Positions 1 through 10,852 are shown, counted from the stretch's first letter. The stretch is DNA of 64,000 nt from Leuconostoc pseudomesenteroides KCTC 3652 (GCF_014634745.1 NZ_BMBP01000006.1:38306-102305); one strand, 5' to 3'. Notes: generated by a model from the letters alone, not told the origin. Translations and numbers: made by a program.

Positions 1-1
1 G

Positions 2-391
2 TCGCGTTTGGTACTTAATGCGCCTAATTTGACTTCAGAAGGCGTCTACAAAATTCTTTGGTGGGGAGATAATGTTGCACAAGTCGCGACTGCGGCAATG
101 GCACCTTTCAGTGCTTATGCTAAGCGGCGTCATGAGCAATTACATGTGATGAGCGAACCGCTCAATATTACGTGTCAGCAATTGTCAGATTTAACCATTC
201 CTACATTGCTAGTCATCGGTGAGTTTGATTTGGTCAAGCGTCGCCATATCGAGCATATTGCTGAAATAATGCCACATGCGCAAGTCATGATTTTAAAGGG
301 ACATGGGCATTTTGTTACTTACACCAACCCGCGTAAGTTTGCGCAATTGGTGGCACCGTTTTTAATAGGGGGAAATGATGCAAAAATTTAA
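2..391 (+). CDS. alpha/beta hydrolase, C-terminal part (truncated by window edge)
   Basis: The reading frame is open from base 2 to a TAA at 389-391, so the 5' part lies outside the window; the TTG at base 8 is probably internal. The visible 129 residues contain a segment of type TLLVIGEFD followed 30 residues later by GHGHF. This is the usual layout of the late beta-strand aspartate and the catalytic histidine of alpha/beta hydrolases; the nucleophile elbow would be upstream. The gene overlaps the start of mprF, suggesting translational coupling. The substrate cannot be predicted. Confidence 0.75.
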   Translation, partial: SRLVLNAPNLTSEGVYKILWWGDNVAQVATAAMAPFSAYAKRRHEQLHVMSEPLNITCQQLSDLTIPTLLVIGEFDLVKRRHIEHIAEIMPHAQVMILKGHGHFVTYTNPRKFAQLVAPFLIGGNDAKI

Positions 392-2930
392 ACACTTATT
401 ATTACGATTGGTTATTCCAACCATTACCTTGATTTTGGTGACACAACTAATCATTATGACACGTGAAATTACCTGGCAGGCAATTTGGTCAAGTATTAAC
501 GACGTGGCATGGTGGCAAGCTGCTATCTTGATTTTGCTGGGTTTGTTGGCGGTGCTGCCAACTTTATATAATGACCAATTATTAAGTCGCTGGCAGGGGT
601 ATCAGCTGAGTAATAGCGAGTTATTACAACGTTCATGGCTCATTAATGTGATTAACCTTAACGTTGGTTTTTTTGGTGTCTTGAGCGTGTTGTTACGGCG
701 CATTTTTTATAGTGACCAAGCGCGTAAGAATGGCGTGAAACCCTTCTTACAAATGTATTTTTTGGGACAAACTGGTTTACTGTTATCGGCAGTATTAGTT
801 TTATTTGATTTGTTAGTTTGGCATAGTCACTATTTTTCCGATGAAATCGGTTGGTTGGCCATATTAATCATTGTTGGGATTACCGCTTTGGCAGTATCAT
901 TGAGTTCACGTTTGAAAGCTTGGGATAGACTGACTTGGCCAGTTGCTGGCAAATTAATGTTAAATGCTGTGGTTACTGTTAGTGCGCAAATGATTTTGTT
1001 TTTAATCATCGGCATTATCATTAATGTTAAATTAAGCTGGTTAAATATTTTAATTGTCTTCGTTATTGCTAGCACAATTGCCCTGATTTCAATGGCGCCG
1101 GGTACTTGGGGCGCGTTTGAAGTGGCGGTTTTATTGCTGATTAGTTTGTTTGGTATATCTCGTGTTGACGGTGTCATTTGGCTCATTTTGTATCGTGTGA
1201 CCTTTAATTTAGTACCATTATTGAGTGCGCTGGGTTTGCTATTTTTCCGGCTATCAAAACAAATTAATCATAATTTTCGTGGCGTGCCACATTATGTTGC
1301 GCAAGCCGTGGTACATCGTTTGGTGACGATCGCGCTTTATTTATCTGGTATTTTACTGGTGTTATCTGGTACGATGCCTCAAATCGTTGAGCGAATACCA
1401 TTATTTAACCAACTTAGATTGTGGCCGATTACTTATGCATTGGCTAATCAATTGCCTAGTATTCTATTAGGATTCTTAATTTTGATGAACGCACGTGGTG
1501 TGGCTAATCGTGTAGCGCGTGCTTATCAATCAACTATTATTGTTTTAAGTCTGACAGTCGTATATGTGCTATTTTTCTATCGCCATCTATTGCCACTGAT
1601 TTTGATTGGCTTAGTATTAATGGCAGTTATTTTTAGCAAAAAAACATTATACCGCTCACAGTTTATACACGCTTGGGAAGAACAAACCATTGATGGTGTG
1701 ATATGGGGCGCCCTGATTGCTGGTTACTTAATGTTAGGCTTCATACATGTGCCAAGTATTCATCGTCACTTCACACATGTTGGTCATTTACCATCTATTC
1801 ATTGGTGGTGGCTAGGAGCCATTACGATAGCGATTGTCGCGATTTCTGTTTGGCTGTTAGCACAATTTTTGCATGCCAAACAACGGCCATTAGGCACTGA
1901 ATTTGATGAAAAGCGTGTACAAGATATCTTATCAATTGGTGACAACCATTATACCAGCTTGATTTTTTTGGGCGATAAACGACTTTATTTTTATCAAGTT
2001 GAGGAACATGATGTTGTTGGTTTACAGTTTAGATTAGTCAATAATAAGGCTATGGTGATGGGTGATCCATTTGGGGAATCACGTTATTTTGCTGAAGCCA
2101 TGCAAGATTTTGTTGAGGCGGCTGATCGACTCGGCTACGTACCTGTATTTTATGAGGTCAGTGAGCGTGTAGCGATGCTAGCTCATGAGTTTGGTTATGA
2201 CTTTTTCAAACTAGGTGAAGAGGCGCATGTTAATCTTGCTGATTTTTCAACGGCTGGTAAAAAAATGCAGAATATTCGTTCAGAAATGAATCAAGCTGGT
2301 CGCGCTGGCTTTGAATTCAAAGTTTTGACACCACCATTCAGTCCAGACGTCATTGCGCAAATGCAGGCAATTAGTGATGAATGGTTAGCTGGTCGCGATG
2401 AAAAAGGTTACTCATTAGGTTTTTTTGACCCTAATTATTTGCAACGTGGCGAGGTGGCCATTTTGGAAAAAGATGATCGCATTGAGGCGTTTGCTTCATT
2501 GGTGGTTTCACACACAGAAAAGCAGATGGCAGTTGACTTAATGCGCTTCACCGCCTCAGCACCTAATGGGGTGATGGATGTTCTCTTTGTTAATGTCTTC
2601 AAGTATGCAAAGTCGCAAAACTATGAAACTTTTAATTTAGGCATGTCACCCTTAGCCAATGTTGGACTTCATCGGCAAAGCTTTGGACGCGAGCGATTAG
2701 CTAACTTAGTCTATCAATTCGGATCCAAAGTTTATTCCTTTGAAGGCTTACATCACTACAAAAATAAATTTTCTCCTAAGTGGCAGGCAATGTACATTGC
2801 CTATTCGAGAAAAAGCAGCATTATTGCTGTGATGATTGGACTACTGAAGGTTGATAATAAGGGAGTGGCTCATGCACCAGAAATAGATTTGCGTTATACT
2901 AAAGACAATTTGGATGAGGAGGGCAATTAA
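378..2930 (+). CDS. mprF: bifunctional phosphatidylglycerol lysyltransferase/flippase MprF
   Basis: A protein of 850 residues, the usual MprF length. The N-terminal ~500 residues are about a dozen hydrophobic helices (flippase part, with a conserved-type SMAPGTWGAFEVA segment). The C-terminal ~330 residues form the soluble GNAT-like aminoacyl-phosphatidylglycerol synthase (motifs near DFSTAGKKMQNIRSEMN, FNLGMSPLANVG and FEGLHHYKNKFSPKW). MprF moves lysine (or alanine) from aminoacyl-tRNA to phosphatidylglycerol and flips the product, lowering surface charge and giving resistance to cationic peptides. Two ATGs occur at 375 and 378; the GGGGG at 368-372 is only 2 nt from the first, so 378 is preferred. 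It overlaps the upstream hydrolase gene. The amino acid used cannot be read from sequence. Confidence 0.92.
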   Translation: MQKFKHLLLRLVIPTITLILVTQLIIMTREITWQAIWSSINDVAWWQAAILILLGLLAVLPTLYNDQLLSRWQGYQLSNSELLQRSWLINVINLNVGFFGVLSVLLRRIFYSDQARKNGVKPFLQMYFLGQTGLLLSAVLVLFDLLVWHSHYFSDEIGWLAILIIVGITALAVSLSSRLKAWDRLTWPVAGKLMLNAVVTVSAQMILFLIIGIIINVKLSWLNILIVFVIASTIALISMAPGTWGAFEVAVLLLISLFGISRVDGVIWLILYRVTFNLVPLLSALGLLFFRLSKQINHNFRGVPHYVAQAVVHRLVTIALYLSGILLVLSGTMPQIVERIPLFNQLRLWPITYALANQLPSILLGFLILMNARGVANRVARAYQSTIIVLSLTVVYVLFFYRHLLPLILIGLVLMAVIFSKKTLYRSQFIHAWEEQTIDGVIWGALIAGYLMLGFIHVPSIHRHFTHVGHLPSIHWWWLGAITIAIVAISVWLLAQFLHAKQRPLGTEFDEKRVQDILSIGDNHYTSLIFLGDKRLYFYQVEEHDVVGLQFRLVNNKAMVMGDPFGESRYFAEAMQDFVEAADRLGYVPVFYEVSERVAMLAHEFGYDFFKLGEEAHVNLADFSTAGKKMQNIRSEMNQAGRAGFEFKVLTPPFSPDVIAQMQAISDEWLAGRDEKGYSLGFFDPNYLQRGEVAILEKDDRIEAFASLVVSHTEKQMAVDLMRFTASAPNGVMDVLFVNVFKYAKSQNYETFNLGMSPLANVGLHRQSFGRERLANLVYQFGSKVYSFEGLHHYKNKFSPKWQAMYIAYSRKSSIIAVMIGLLKVDNKGVAHAPEIDLRYTKDNLDEEGN

Positions 2931-2933
2931 ACA

Positions 2934-3596
2934 ATGCCAATGCATGAATATTTTATGGGCATGACACAACTAGAGCTCATTAATCGCGCGCCGGGATTTT
3001 TCAAATATCAACCCCACAACGTAGCGGCGCACTCTTGGAAAGTGACGCAAATCGCGCAGTTTTTAGCGGATGTTGAGGAACAAAATGGTGCCAAAATTAA
3101 TTGGCAATCGGTTTATGAAAAAGCCTTGAATCATGATTACACAGAACGATTTATCGGTGATATCAAAACACCCGTGAAATATGCGACCTCAACCTTACGG
3201 TCGATGTTAGCTGACGTAGAAGATTCAATGACCGAAAATTTTATCAAAACAGAAATCCCAACACAATTTCAAGCGGCTTACACACGAAGGCTTGGTGAAG
3301 GTAAAGACGACAGCATTGAAGGACAAATTTTGTCCATTGCAGATAAAATTGACCTGATGTATGAAGCGTATGGCGAACTTGAAAAGTTTAATCCAGAACC
3401 AGTCTATGTTTCAATTTTCCAAAGCAGTTTAGAAGCACTTTCTGAGTATCAATCGATGGCGAGTGTTAAGTATTTAGCCACTGAAATTTTACCAGACATT
3501 TTCCACGAAACTTTCATCCACAAAGCATTGTTATATGATCTAGCGAAAAGTCTACTACCTGATTTCGCTGCGAAAGTTAATAAGCCAACACAGTAA
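2934..3596 (+). CDS. HD-domain phosphohydrolase, YfbR-like
   Basis: 220 residues. Metal-binding HD motifs are visible: a His in HNVAAHSWKV (about residue 33), the HD pair in NHDYTE (about residue 64) and a late Asp in SIADKIDLMYEAYGE. This pattern fits the YfbR/YqeK-type HD group, some of which are 5'-deoxynucleotidases. The start has GAGGAGGG about 10 nt upstream. The gene follows mprF after 3 nt and precedes a histidine phosphatase gene, so the three are probably co-transcribed. The substrate is unknown; nucleotide dephosphorylation is inferred from the family only. Confidence 0.75.
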   Translation: MPMHEYFMGMTQLELINRAPGFFKYQPHNVAAHSWKVTQIAQFLADVEEQNGAKINWQSVYEKALNHDYTERFIGDIKTPVKYATSTLRSMLADVEDSMTENFIKTEIPTQFQAAYTRRLGEGKDDSIEGQILSIADKIDLMYEAYGELEKFNPEPVYVSIFQSSLEALSEYQSMASVKYLATEILPDIFHETFIHKALLYDLAKSLLPDFAAKVNKPTQ

Positions 3597-3623
3597 AATT
3601 TACCATTTAGAAAGGCAAATATA

Positions 3624-4283
3624 ATGAAATTATATGTTGTACGTCACGGGCAAACCATCTTTAATCAACTCAACAAAGTACAAGGGTGGGCTGATACACC
3701 ACTTACTAAAAAAGGTGAAAAAGATGGGAAAATGGCTGGTCAACGACTAAAAAATGTCAAATTCAATGCTGCTTATTCTTCAGATACGTCGCGTGCTATC
3801 CACACGGCTGAGTTTGTCTTGGCTGAAAACAATAATCCCACGCCACAGTTGAAGTTTATGCCTGAATGGCGTGAATATTTTTTCGGGAGCTTTGAAGGTG
3901 GTAGCAACGATATTATGTGGGGTGCTGTCGCTGATGCATTCGATGTTAGCGAAAAAACGCCTGATGCGATTGCTGAGTCAATACATGATATGACGGCTAT
4001 CATGAACAAAATTCATGAAGTAGATCCGCAACATATTGGCGAAACTGCCGCTGATTTTTGGCAACGTATGTCGGGGGCATTGGACCACTTGAAAGCCAAG
4101 CATCAACCCAACGATAATATTCTAATTGTGACTCATGGACAACTGATCGGTAATTTGGCGCAACACTATGCTCATCTTAATGACGCCCAGCGTCCTCGTA
4201 ATGGTGCTGTTGCCGTGTTTGATTTGGATGACAGTGGTTTGAGAGTGACTCATTTTAATGATTTGGAAACTAATTTCATCTAA
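3624..4283 (+). CDS. histidine phosphatase family protein (phosphoglycerate mutase-like)
   Basis: 219 residues starting with the phosphohistidine signature VVRHGQTIFN (RHG at residues 7-9) and carrying the second catalytic His in the LIVTHGQL segment near residue 170. Such 2H-type phosphatases act on diverse small phosphate esters. Length and sequence fit broad-specificity phosphatases rather than the glycolytic mutase. AAAGG lies 8 nt upstream of ATG 3624. It is the last gene of the mprF group and is followed by an inverted repeat with a U-rich tail at 4343-4385. The physiological substrate is unknown. Confidence 0.85.
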   Translation: MKLYVVRHGQTIFNQLNKVQGWADTPLTKKGEKDGKMAGQRLKNVKFNAAYSSDTSRAIHTAEFVLAENNNPTPQLKFMPEWREYFFGSFEGGSNDIMWGAVADAFDVSEKTPDAIAESIHDMTAIMNKIHEVDPQHIGETAADFWQRMSGALDHLKAKHQPNDNILIVTHGQLIGNLAQHYAHLNDAQRPRNGAVAVFDLDDSGLRVTHFNDLETNFI

Positions 4284-4342
4284 AAATAGATGTATTTAAA
4301 AATTCTTTACTTCTACTAGCAAATAAAATAAACCTTTTAGCC

Positions 4343-4385
4343 ATGATGTTTTCACGATTGTTTCTGAAAACATCATTGTTATTTT
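4343..4385 (+). terminator. Rho-independent terminator after the mprF group
   Basis: Perfect 11-bp inverted repeat ATGATGTTTTC (4343-4353) / GAAAACATCAT (4366-4376), followed by a T-rich tract. It is AT-rich, so probably a modest terminator. Confidence 0.7.
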
Positions 4386-4408
4386 CTTCACAAAAATTTG
4401 ATAAACGA

Positions 4409-4438
4409 TTGACATTTTAGAGTGGAACCGGTTACAAT
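4409..4438 (+). promoter_or_regulatory. sigma-A promoter with LacI-family-type operator, sucrose phosphorylase operon
   Basis: TTGACA (4409-4414), 18-nt spacer, TACAAT (4433-4438). The palindrome AACCGGTT (4426-4433) fills the end of the spacer and the first -10 base; a CCGG-centred palindrome of this type is typical of LacI/GalR-family operators, so repression by a sugar-responsive regulator is inferred. No such regulator gene lies in the window. Confidence 0.75.
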
Positions 4439-4475
4439 ATTATGGTAAGTGATTATCATAATTGAAGGAGATAAC

Positions 4476-5666
4476 ATGGTTAAACAAGATAGCCTGCTCA
4501 CTAAGATTGCGTTTTTGGGCATTTCATTTGTCTTGACAAGTGCGTATGCTATTAACGGGGCATTGCCACAAATGACTGAGGCATTGCACATTTCATCGAC
4601 AGAGGCGCAGGTTTTGGCAACAACACCATCCATTACGGTGACAGTTTTTGTCCTATTGAGCAGCTTTATAGCTGCAAAGCTAGGTGACAAGAACACTATC
4701 ATTTTAGGTGTGACATTAGTAGGGTTAGCTGGTATTGTGCCAATGTTCACTGACTCGTACGTGATCATATTAGCATCACGGACAATACTGGGTGCTGGGT
4801 TAGGTATTTTTAATTCATTGGCAGTTTCTATGATTGCAGTGATGTACAATGGTAAAACACGTGCGGCGATGCTAGGATATCGCGCAGCTGCTGAACAAGT
4901 GGGGCAAGCCGTTTTGACTTTGCTAGCCGGCTTGTTACTGGCGTTTGGATGGCGCGCAACATTTTTGGTCTATTTGATTGCCTTTCCAATCTTATTCTTA
5001 TTCATCAAACGCGTGCCTGATACCTCAGAGATGACGCCGTTACAATCGTCAAAATCTGAAAAGACAACAGTTGAAAAAATAACGCGAATTAGTCCCTTAG
5101 TGCTTGTCTTTACACTATTTGCTGCATTTTTAGTGATTGATTACATGGCCATCCAATTGAGCTTCCCTTTTATGGCAACTGAATTAAAAGGTGAAGGGTA
5201 TAATACATCCCCAATCTTATCAGCGATGCTAATTGCTGCAACAGTTGGTGGCGTAACTTATGGCTGGTTTGTGGCGACTTTTGGTCGCTTCACACTGCAA
5301 ATTGGTTTGGTATTGATGGCAGTCTCTAACTTCTTAGTGGCCTTTTCACATGGCAATTTCATCATGTTGATTGCAGGGGTACTACTGATTGGTTTCCCAC
5401 TACAATTAATTTCACCATTCATTTTTAATCAATTACCAAAATTGGGACCAGTTGCGCGTCAATCGTTGATTACTTCAATCATTTTGATTGGATTTAATGT
5501 TGGGGTCTTCGTTGAACCAATGTTTGTGGCGACTTTTGCCAGCTTGATTGGTCACGGTGGTGGCAGTGCTGCCGCATCAGCGTATGCTACAATTCCTTAT
5601 TTGGGATTAGTACTGCTCATTATCGCAATCGTTACAGTTATTACTAGCAGAAAACAGGAGAAATAA
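4476..5666 (+). CDS. MFS transporter preceding sucrose phosphorylase
   Basis: 396 residues with about 12 hydrophobic helices and the DHA1-type motif region [10 protein letters not shown] after helix 2 and a GxxxGxxxG-rich helix ([14 protein letters not shown]). A GTG further upstream (4449) is open in frame, but ATG 4476 has GAAGGAG 5 nt before it and is preferred. The stop is 2 nt before the sucrose phosphorylase start, so both share the 4409 promoter. By family it resembles DHA1 efflux-type carriers (drug or sugar). By context it could move sucrose, glucose or another glucoside. The direction and substrate are inference. Confidence 0.8.
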
Positions 5667-5668
5667 TA

Positions 5669-7141
5669 ATGGAAATTCAAAACAAAGCAATGTTGATCAC
5701 TTATGCTGATTCGTTGGGCAAAAACTTAAAAGATGTTCATCAAGTCTTGAAAGAAGATATTGGAGATGCGATTGGTGGGGTTCATTTGTTGCCTTTCTTC
5801 CCTTCAACAGGTGATCGCGGTTTTGCGCCAGCCGATTATACTCGTGTTGATGCCGCATTTGGTGATTGGGCAGATGTCGAAGCATTGGGTGAAGAATACT
5901 ATTTGATGTTTGACTTCATGATTAACCATATTTCTCGTGAATCAGTGATGTATCAAGATTTTAAGAAGAATCATGACGATTCAAAGTATAAAGATTTCTT
6001 TATTCGTTGGGAAAAGTTCTGGGCAAAGGCCGGCGAAAACCGTCCAACACAAGCCGATGTTGACTTAATTTACAAGCGTAAAGATAAGGCACCAACGCAA
6101 GAAATCACTTTTGATGATGGCACAACAGAAAACTTGTGGAATACTTTTGGTGAAGAACAAATTGACATTGATGTTAATTCAGCCATTGCCAAGGAATTTA
6201 TTAAGACAACCCTTGAAGACATGGTAAAACATGGTGCTAACTTGATTCGTTTGGATGCCTTTGCGTATGCAGTTAAAAAAGTTGACACAAATGACTTCTT
6301 CGTTGAGCCAGAAATCTGGGACACTTTGAATGAAGTACGTGAAATTTTGACACCATTAAAGGCTGAAATTTTACCAGAAATTCATGAACATTACTCAATC
6401 CCTAAAAAGATCAATGATCATGGTTACTTCACCTATGACTTTGCATTACCAATGACAACGCTTTACACATTGTATTCAGGTAAGACAAATCAATTGGCAA
6501 AGTGGTTGAAGATGTCACCAATGAAGCAATTCACAACATTGGACACGCATGATGGTATTGGTGTCGTTGATGCCCGTGATATTCTAACTGATGATGAAAT
6601 TGACTACGCTTCTGAACAACTTTACAAGGTTGGCGCGAATGTCAAAAAGACATATTCATCTGCTTCATACAACAACCTTGATATTTACCAAATTAACTCA
6701 ACTTATTATTCAGCATTGGGAAATGATGATGCAGCATACTTGTTGAGTCGTGTCTTCCAAGTCTTTGCGCCTGGAATTCCACAAATTTATTACGTTGGTT
6801 TGTTGGCAGGTGAAAACGATATCGCGCTTTTGGAGTCAACTAAAGAAGGTCGTAATATTAACCGTCATTACTATACGCGTGAAGAAGTTAAGTCAGAAGT
6901 TAAGCGACCAGTTGTTGCTAACTTATTGAAGCTATTGTCATGGCGTAATGAAAGCCCTGCATTTGATTTGGCTGGCTCAATCACAGTTGACACGCCAACT
7001 GATACAACAATTGTGGTGACACGTCAAGATGAAAATGGTCAAAACAAAGCTGTATTAACAGCCGATGCGGCCAACAAAACTTTTGAAATCGTTGAGAATG
7101 GTCAAACTGTTATGAGCAGTGATAATTTGACTCAGAACTAA
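5669..7141 (+). CDS. gtfA: sucrose phosphorylase (GH13_18)
   Basis: 490 residues. Cytosolic enzyme that splits sucrose with inorganic phosphate into alpha-glucose-1-phosphate and fructose, saving one ATP per sucrose. The catalytic nucleophile Asp196 lies in [11 protein letters not shown] and the acid/base Glu237 in LPEIHEHY; the transition-state stabilising Asp is in TLDTHDGIG. These positions agree with the well-studied L. mesenteroides enzyme, and the whole protein looks almost identical to it from memory. Translation is probably coupled to the upstream transporter (2-nt gap). The shared operator suggests induction by a sugar. A terminator follows at 7166. Confidence 0.96.
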
Positions 7142-7165
7142 ACTATATTTGAATCAATTTCTAAG

Positions 7166-7194
7166 AACTGTTTCCTGAGGGAAGCAGTTTTTTT
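7166..7194 (+). terminator. Rho-independent terminator after sucrose phosphorylase
   Basis: AACTGTTTCC (7166-7175), TGAG loop, GGAAGCAGTT (7180-7189) with one G-T pair, then a run of seven Ts. Confidence 0.88.
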
Positions 7195-7216
7195 GCTGAT
7201 AGTGGGAAATATTATA

Positions 7217-7245
7217 TTGACAGACAAAGTAATTTATTTTATACT
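7217..7245 (+). promoter_or_regulatory. promoter of the ABC exporter operon
   Basis: TTGACA (7217-7222), 17-nt spacer, TATACT (7240-7245): a near-consensus sigma-A promoter giving a leader of about 60 nt before ATG 7314. Confidence 0.8.
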
Positions 7246-7313
7246 AAACTCACTGTTCAAAAGCTTTAAAAATTGTGCGCTGTCAATTACAGTGTGTTGA
7301 AAGAGGGAATGAC

Positions 7314-9035
7314 ATGCAAATTTTAAAAGACCATGCTAAACCATATTGGCGTGATATTACGTTTTCAATATTGGCGGTGATTGTCATGGCAGGTGCGTCG
7401 CTATGGCAACCGCGACTATTGCAGAATATCATGAAGGCAATTATTGCAGATAATCAAAGTCAAGTGATGCAATATGGTATTCAATTATTGGTACTAGCAG
7501 TGATTGGATTAGTTGCTGGTGTTATCAATACGATTTTCGCCGCAAAAGTCTCACAATCAATTGCAGCGGACGTTCGAGCAAACGAATACAAAAAAATTCA
7601 ATCGTTTTCATTTGGTAATATCGAAAAATTCTCAGCAGGAAACTTGGTTGTTCGGATGACTAATGATGTCAACCAAGTGCAACAACTTGTCATGATGTTT
7701 TTGCAATCATTGACGCGTATTCCTATTTTGTTTGTTGGGGCTTTCATCCTTGCGTTGATGACGTTACCACGTTTGTGGTGGATTGTGGTGTTGATGGTCA
7801 TCTTGATTGCGCTATCATCACAAATTGTGTTCAAGCAGATGGGTAAATTTTTTACACGTATTCAAAAGTTGATTGACAAAACGAATACATTGGCTAAAGA
7901 AAACCTGCAGGGCGTTCGAGTAGTAAAATCGTTTAATCAAGAGCAAAATGAAACAACGCGTTTTACTGAAAATTCTGATGAATTAACACATGTTAACACG
8001 ACGATTGGGTATTTATTTTCAACGATGATTCCCATGTTTATGTTAATTTCTTATGTGGCAATTGGTGCTGCCGTGTTATTTGTTGGTCGCGGCATTATCC
8101 AACATCCAAGTGATTTAGCTGCAATTACATCATTTATTTCATATCTCATGCAGATTTTCTTTGCCATTATGATTGGTGGCATGATGTCAACATTTGCTTC
8201 GCGTGGATTTGTCTCGTTAGCGCGTATCAAAGAAGTGCTCGATACTGAACCTGATTTGACATACGATACTAATGCGGAAGACCTTGACTTGAGCGGGGAT
8301 GTCTCATTCAAAAATGTTGCCTTTACTTATCCCGGTGATCAAAAACCTGCCTTAGAAAATATTTCGTTTGATGTTAAGTCTGGTGAAATGATTGGTATCG
8401 TTGGTGCAACTGGTTCTGGGAAAACGACTTTAGCACAATTGATTGCGCGTTTGTATGATCCATCAGCAGGTGAAGTGACCGTTGGTGGTGTGAATTTGAA
8501 GCACGTGAATGAAAAATCACTGCGTCGTGCTGTTTCGTATGTACTGCAACGCGCTATCTTATTTAGTGGTACAATCGCTGGTAATTTAAGACAAGGTAAT
8601 CAAGGCGCAAGCGAAACAGAATTACAAAAAGCTGCTGAAATTGCACAAGCTGCGGAGTTCGTTAACCGTTACGATGATAACTTTGAACACGAGGTTGAAG
8701 AACGTTCAGCCAATTTCTCCGGTGGTCAAAAACAACGACTCTCAATTGCGCGTGGCGTGGTCGGAAATCCTAAAATTTTGATTCTAGATGATTCAACATC
8801 CGCCTTGGATGCGCGATCTGAAAAACTAGTGCAAGAAGCGCTTGACCGTGATTTGAAAGGTACCACAACTTTTGTGATTGCTGAAAAAATTAGCTCCGTA
8901 TTACACGCAGATCGGATTTTGGTGCTTGATGAAGGGCAACTTGTTGGTATTGGGTCACATCAAGAATTATTGCAAACATCTTCTATTTATACTGAAATCT
9001 ACGAGACACAGAAAGCGAAAGGAGCGAACGCATGA
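7314..9035 (+). CDS. ABC exporter half-transporter, degenerate-NBD subunit
   Basis: 573 residues: six-helix membrane domain (about 1-310) then a nucleotide-binding domain. Walker A is GATGSGKTT and the signature [14 protein letters not shown] is canonical. However, the residue after Walker B is Asp instead of Glu ([12 protein letters not shown]), and the switch His is replaced in FVIAEKISS (AEK instead of AHR). The partner gene shows the complementary defect, so the pair forms a BmrCD/LmrCD-type heterodimer with one dead ATP site. Start ATG 7314 has GAGGG 5-9 nt upstream; an earlier in-frame GTG has no such site. Overlaps the next gene by 4 nt. Likely role: multidrug or lipid export at the membrane; the substrate is unknown. 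Confidence 0.9.
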   Translation: MQILKDHAKPYWRDITFSILAVIVMAGASLWQPRLLQNIMKAIIADNQSQVMQYGIQLLVLAVIGLVAGVINTIFAAKVSQSIAADVRANEYKKIQSFSFGNIEKFSAGNLVVRMTNDVNQVQQLVMMFLQSLTRIPILFVGAFILALMTLPRLWWIVVLMVILIALSSQIVFKQMGKFFTRIQKLIDKTNTLAKENLQGVRVVKSFNQEQNETTRFTENSDELTHVNTTIGYLFSTMIPMFMLISYVAIGAAVLFVGRGIIQHPSDLAAITSFISYLMQIFFAIMIGGMMSTFASRGFVSLARIKEVLDTEPDLTYDTNAEDLDLSGDVSFKNVAFTYPGDQKPALENISFDVKSGEMIGIVGATGSGKTTLAQLIARLYDPSAGEVTVGGVNLKHVNEKSLRRAVSYVLQRAILFSGTIAGNLRQGNQGASETELQKAAEIAQAAEFVNRYDDNFEHEVEERSANFSGGQKQRLSIARGVVGNPKILILDDSTSALDARSEKLVQEALDRDLKGTTTFVIAEKISSVLHADRILVLDEGQLVGIGSHQELLQTSSIYTEIYETQKAKGANA

Positions 9036-10813
9036 CTGATATTAAACGCGCGATTGTCTATTTCGCAAAATATCTTAAACGCTATTGGCTTAGTTTATCT
9101 TTTGTGACGGTTGTAACAGTTATTTCTATTTACTTTGAAGTGAAAGCGCCAGTTTATATGGGTCAAGCAATCACTGAATTGGCTAATTATGTTGGTCAAT
9201 ATATGAATCCACAGACCCAGCAAACTGCCAGTATGACGCCGTTTTACAAAGCGCTTGGCTTGATGATGTTGTTCTTCGTTGTGACTGCAATTACTATGTT
9301 CATTTCAAGTTTTATTTCCAGTCGTATTAGTGCGGAAGCTTCTGGGCGTATGCGAATTGGTTTGTTTGCCAAATTACAACGGATGACAATTAAGTATTTT
9401 GATACGCATCGAGACGGTGAAATTTTGTCATTGTTTACGTCTGACTTGGATAATATTTTCAACGCGATGAACCAAGCTATTTTCCAGTTATTGTCACAAT
9501 TTGCCTTGTTTGTCGGTGTTATCTTGATGATGTTTAATCAAAATGTGAAACTTGCATTAGTGACGATGGCTTCAACGCCTGTTGCAATTATTGTTGCGTG
9601 GTTTGTCATTAGTCGTGCACGTCATTATATTGATCAACAACAAGATGCCACTGGTAAAATGAATGGTTACATCAACGAGCAAATTAACGGTGAAAAAATC
9701 ATTATTACGCAAGGCCTGCAAAAGGAGTCGATTGCTGGATTTGCCCCACATAATGAAACTGTCAAACAAGCAACTTTTAGGGGTCAAGTATACTCAGGTA
9801 TGTTGTTTCCTTTGATGCAAGGACTATCTTTGCTTAACTTGGCAATCGTGATATTCTTTGGCTCGTGGTTGGTTGTGCATGATGGTATGGATAAGTCGGT
9901 GGGCTTAGGCTTGATTGTAGTCTTCGTTAATTATTCACAGCAATATTATCAACCGATTACACAAATTACGTCGATTTACAACATGCTTCAATTGGCTGTT
10001 ACTGGTGCCCGCCGTTTGAGTGATGTTGATGAACAAGTAGAAGAAATCTCACCAGTCAATGGTCAAAAACTGACTGGTGTATCATCAAACGTGACATTAA
10101 AAGATATTCATTTTGCCTATCAAGAAAATAAAGAAATCTTGCACGGTGTCTCAATTGATGTTCAAAAAGGTGAAATGGTCGCACTAGTTGGACCAACTGG
10201 TTCTGGTAAGACAACAGTGATGAATTTATTAAATCGCTTTTATGATGTGACAGGAGGTGCTGTTACATTTGATGGTGTTGATGTCCGTGACCTAGATCTC
10301 AAATCGTTGCGGGAGCATGTTGGCATTGTGTTACAAGATTCTGTGTTATTTAGTGGCACAATTGCTGATAATATTAAATTTGGGGATCCTGAAGCTAGTG
10401 ATGAAGCGATGATTGATGCAGCTAAGCAAGCCAACATTCACGATTTTATTATGACCTTGCCTGATGCTTATCAAACCAAAGTAGACGACGAAAACTCGAT
10501 ATTTTCAACGGGTCAAAAACAGTTATTATCAATCGCAAGAACAATTTTGACAAATCCATCATTTTTAATTTTGGATGAAGCGACCTCAAACGTTGATACA
10601 GTTACAGAAGCAAGAATTCAAGCAGCAATGGATAATGTCATTGCTGGACGGACCAGTTTTGTGATTGCACATCGCTTGAAAACAATTTTGGGTGCAGATA
10701 AGATTGTGGTTTTGAAGGATGGTCAAGTTATTGAAGAAGGTTCCCACGAAGCACTAGTTGCTGAAGGTGGTTTTTACGCCGAATTGTATCATAATCAAAT
10801 GGTATTTGAATAA
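9032..10813 (+). CDS. ABC exporter half-transporter, catalytic-NBD subunit
   Basis: 593 residues: membrane domain (about 1-330), then an ATPase domain with Walker [10 protein letters not shown], Walker B plus catalytic Glu [12 protein letters not shown] and switch His FVIAHRLKT all intact. Its signature motif is altered ([14 protein letters not shown] instead of LSGGQ). Together with the preceding gene this predicts one consensus site (this Walker A/B plus the partner signature) and one degenerate site. The ATG overlaps the end of the partner gene (ATGA-type coupling). This matches heterodimeric multidrug exporters of Firmicutes. A terminator at 10823 closes the two-gene operon. Confidence 0.9.
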   Translation: MTDIKRAIVYFAKYLKRYWLSLSFVTVVTVISIYFEVKAPVYMGQAITELANYVGQYMNPQTQQTASMTPFYKALGLMMLFFVVTAITMFISSFISSRISAEASGRMRIGLFAKLQRMTIKYFDTHRDGEILSLFTSDLDNIFNAMNQAIFQLLSQFALFVGVILMMFNQNVKLALVTMASTPVAIIVAWFVISRARHYIDQQQDATGKMNGYINEQINGEKIIITQGLQKESIAGFAPHNETVKQATFRGQVYSGMLFPLMQGLSLLNLAIVIFFGSWLVVHDGMDKSVGLGLIVVFVNYSQQYYQPITQITSIYNMLQLAVTGARRLSDVDEQVEEISPVNGQKLTGVSSNVTLKDIHFAYQENKEILHGVSIDVQKGEMVALVGPTGSGKTTVMNLLNRFYDVTGGAVTFDGVDVRDLDLKSLREHVGIVLQDSVLFSGTIADNIKFGDPEASDEAMIDAAKQANIHDFIMTLPDAYQTKVDDENSIFSTGQKQLLSIARTILTNPSFLILDEATSNVDTVTEARIQAAMDNVIAGRTSFVIAHRLKTILGADKIVVLKDGQVIEEGSHEALVAEGGFYAELYHNQMVFE

Positions 10814-10822
10814 ATAATTTTA

Positions 10823-10852
10823 GCCACTAATTTCGAAAAATTAGTGGCTTTT
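10823..10852 (+). terminator. Rho-independent terminator after the ABC exporter operon
   Basis: GCCACTAATTT (10823-10833), CGAA loop, AAATTAGTGGC (10838-10848), then TTTTC. Eleven perfect base pairs with a stable tetraloop. Confidence 0.88.

Noticed and set aside
4388..4849. 153-codon open frame on the minus strand
   Set aside because: It overlaps the promoter and 5' part of the MFS gene, has no ribosome site and a composition typical of an antisense shadow.
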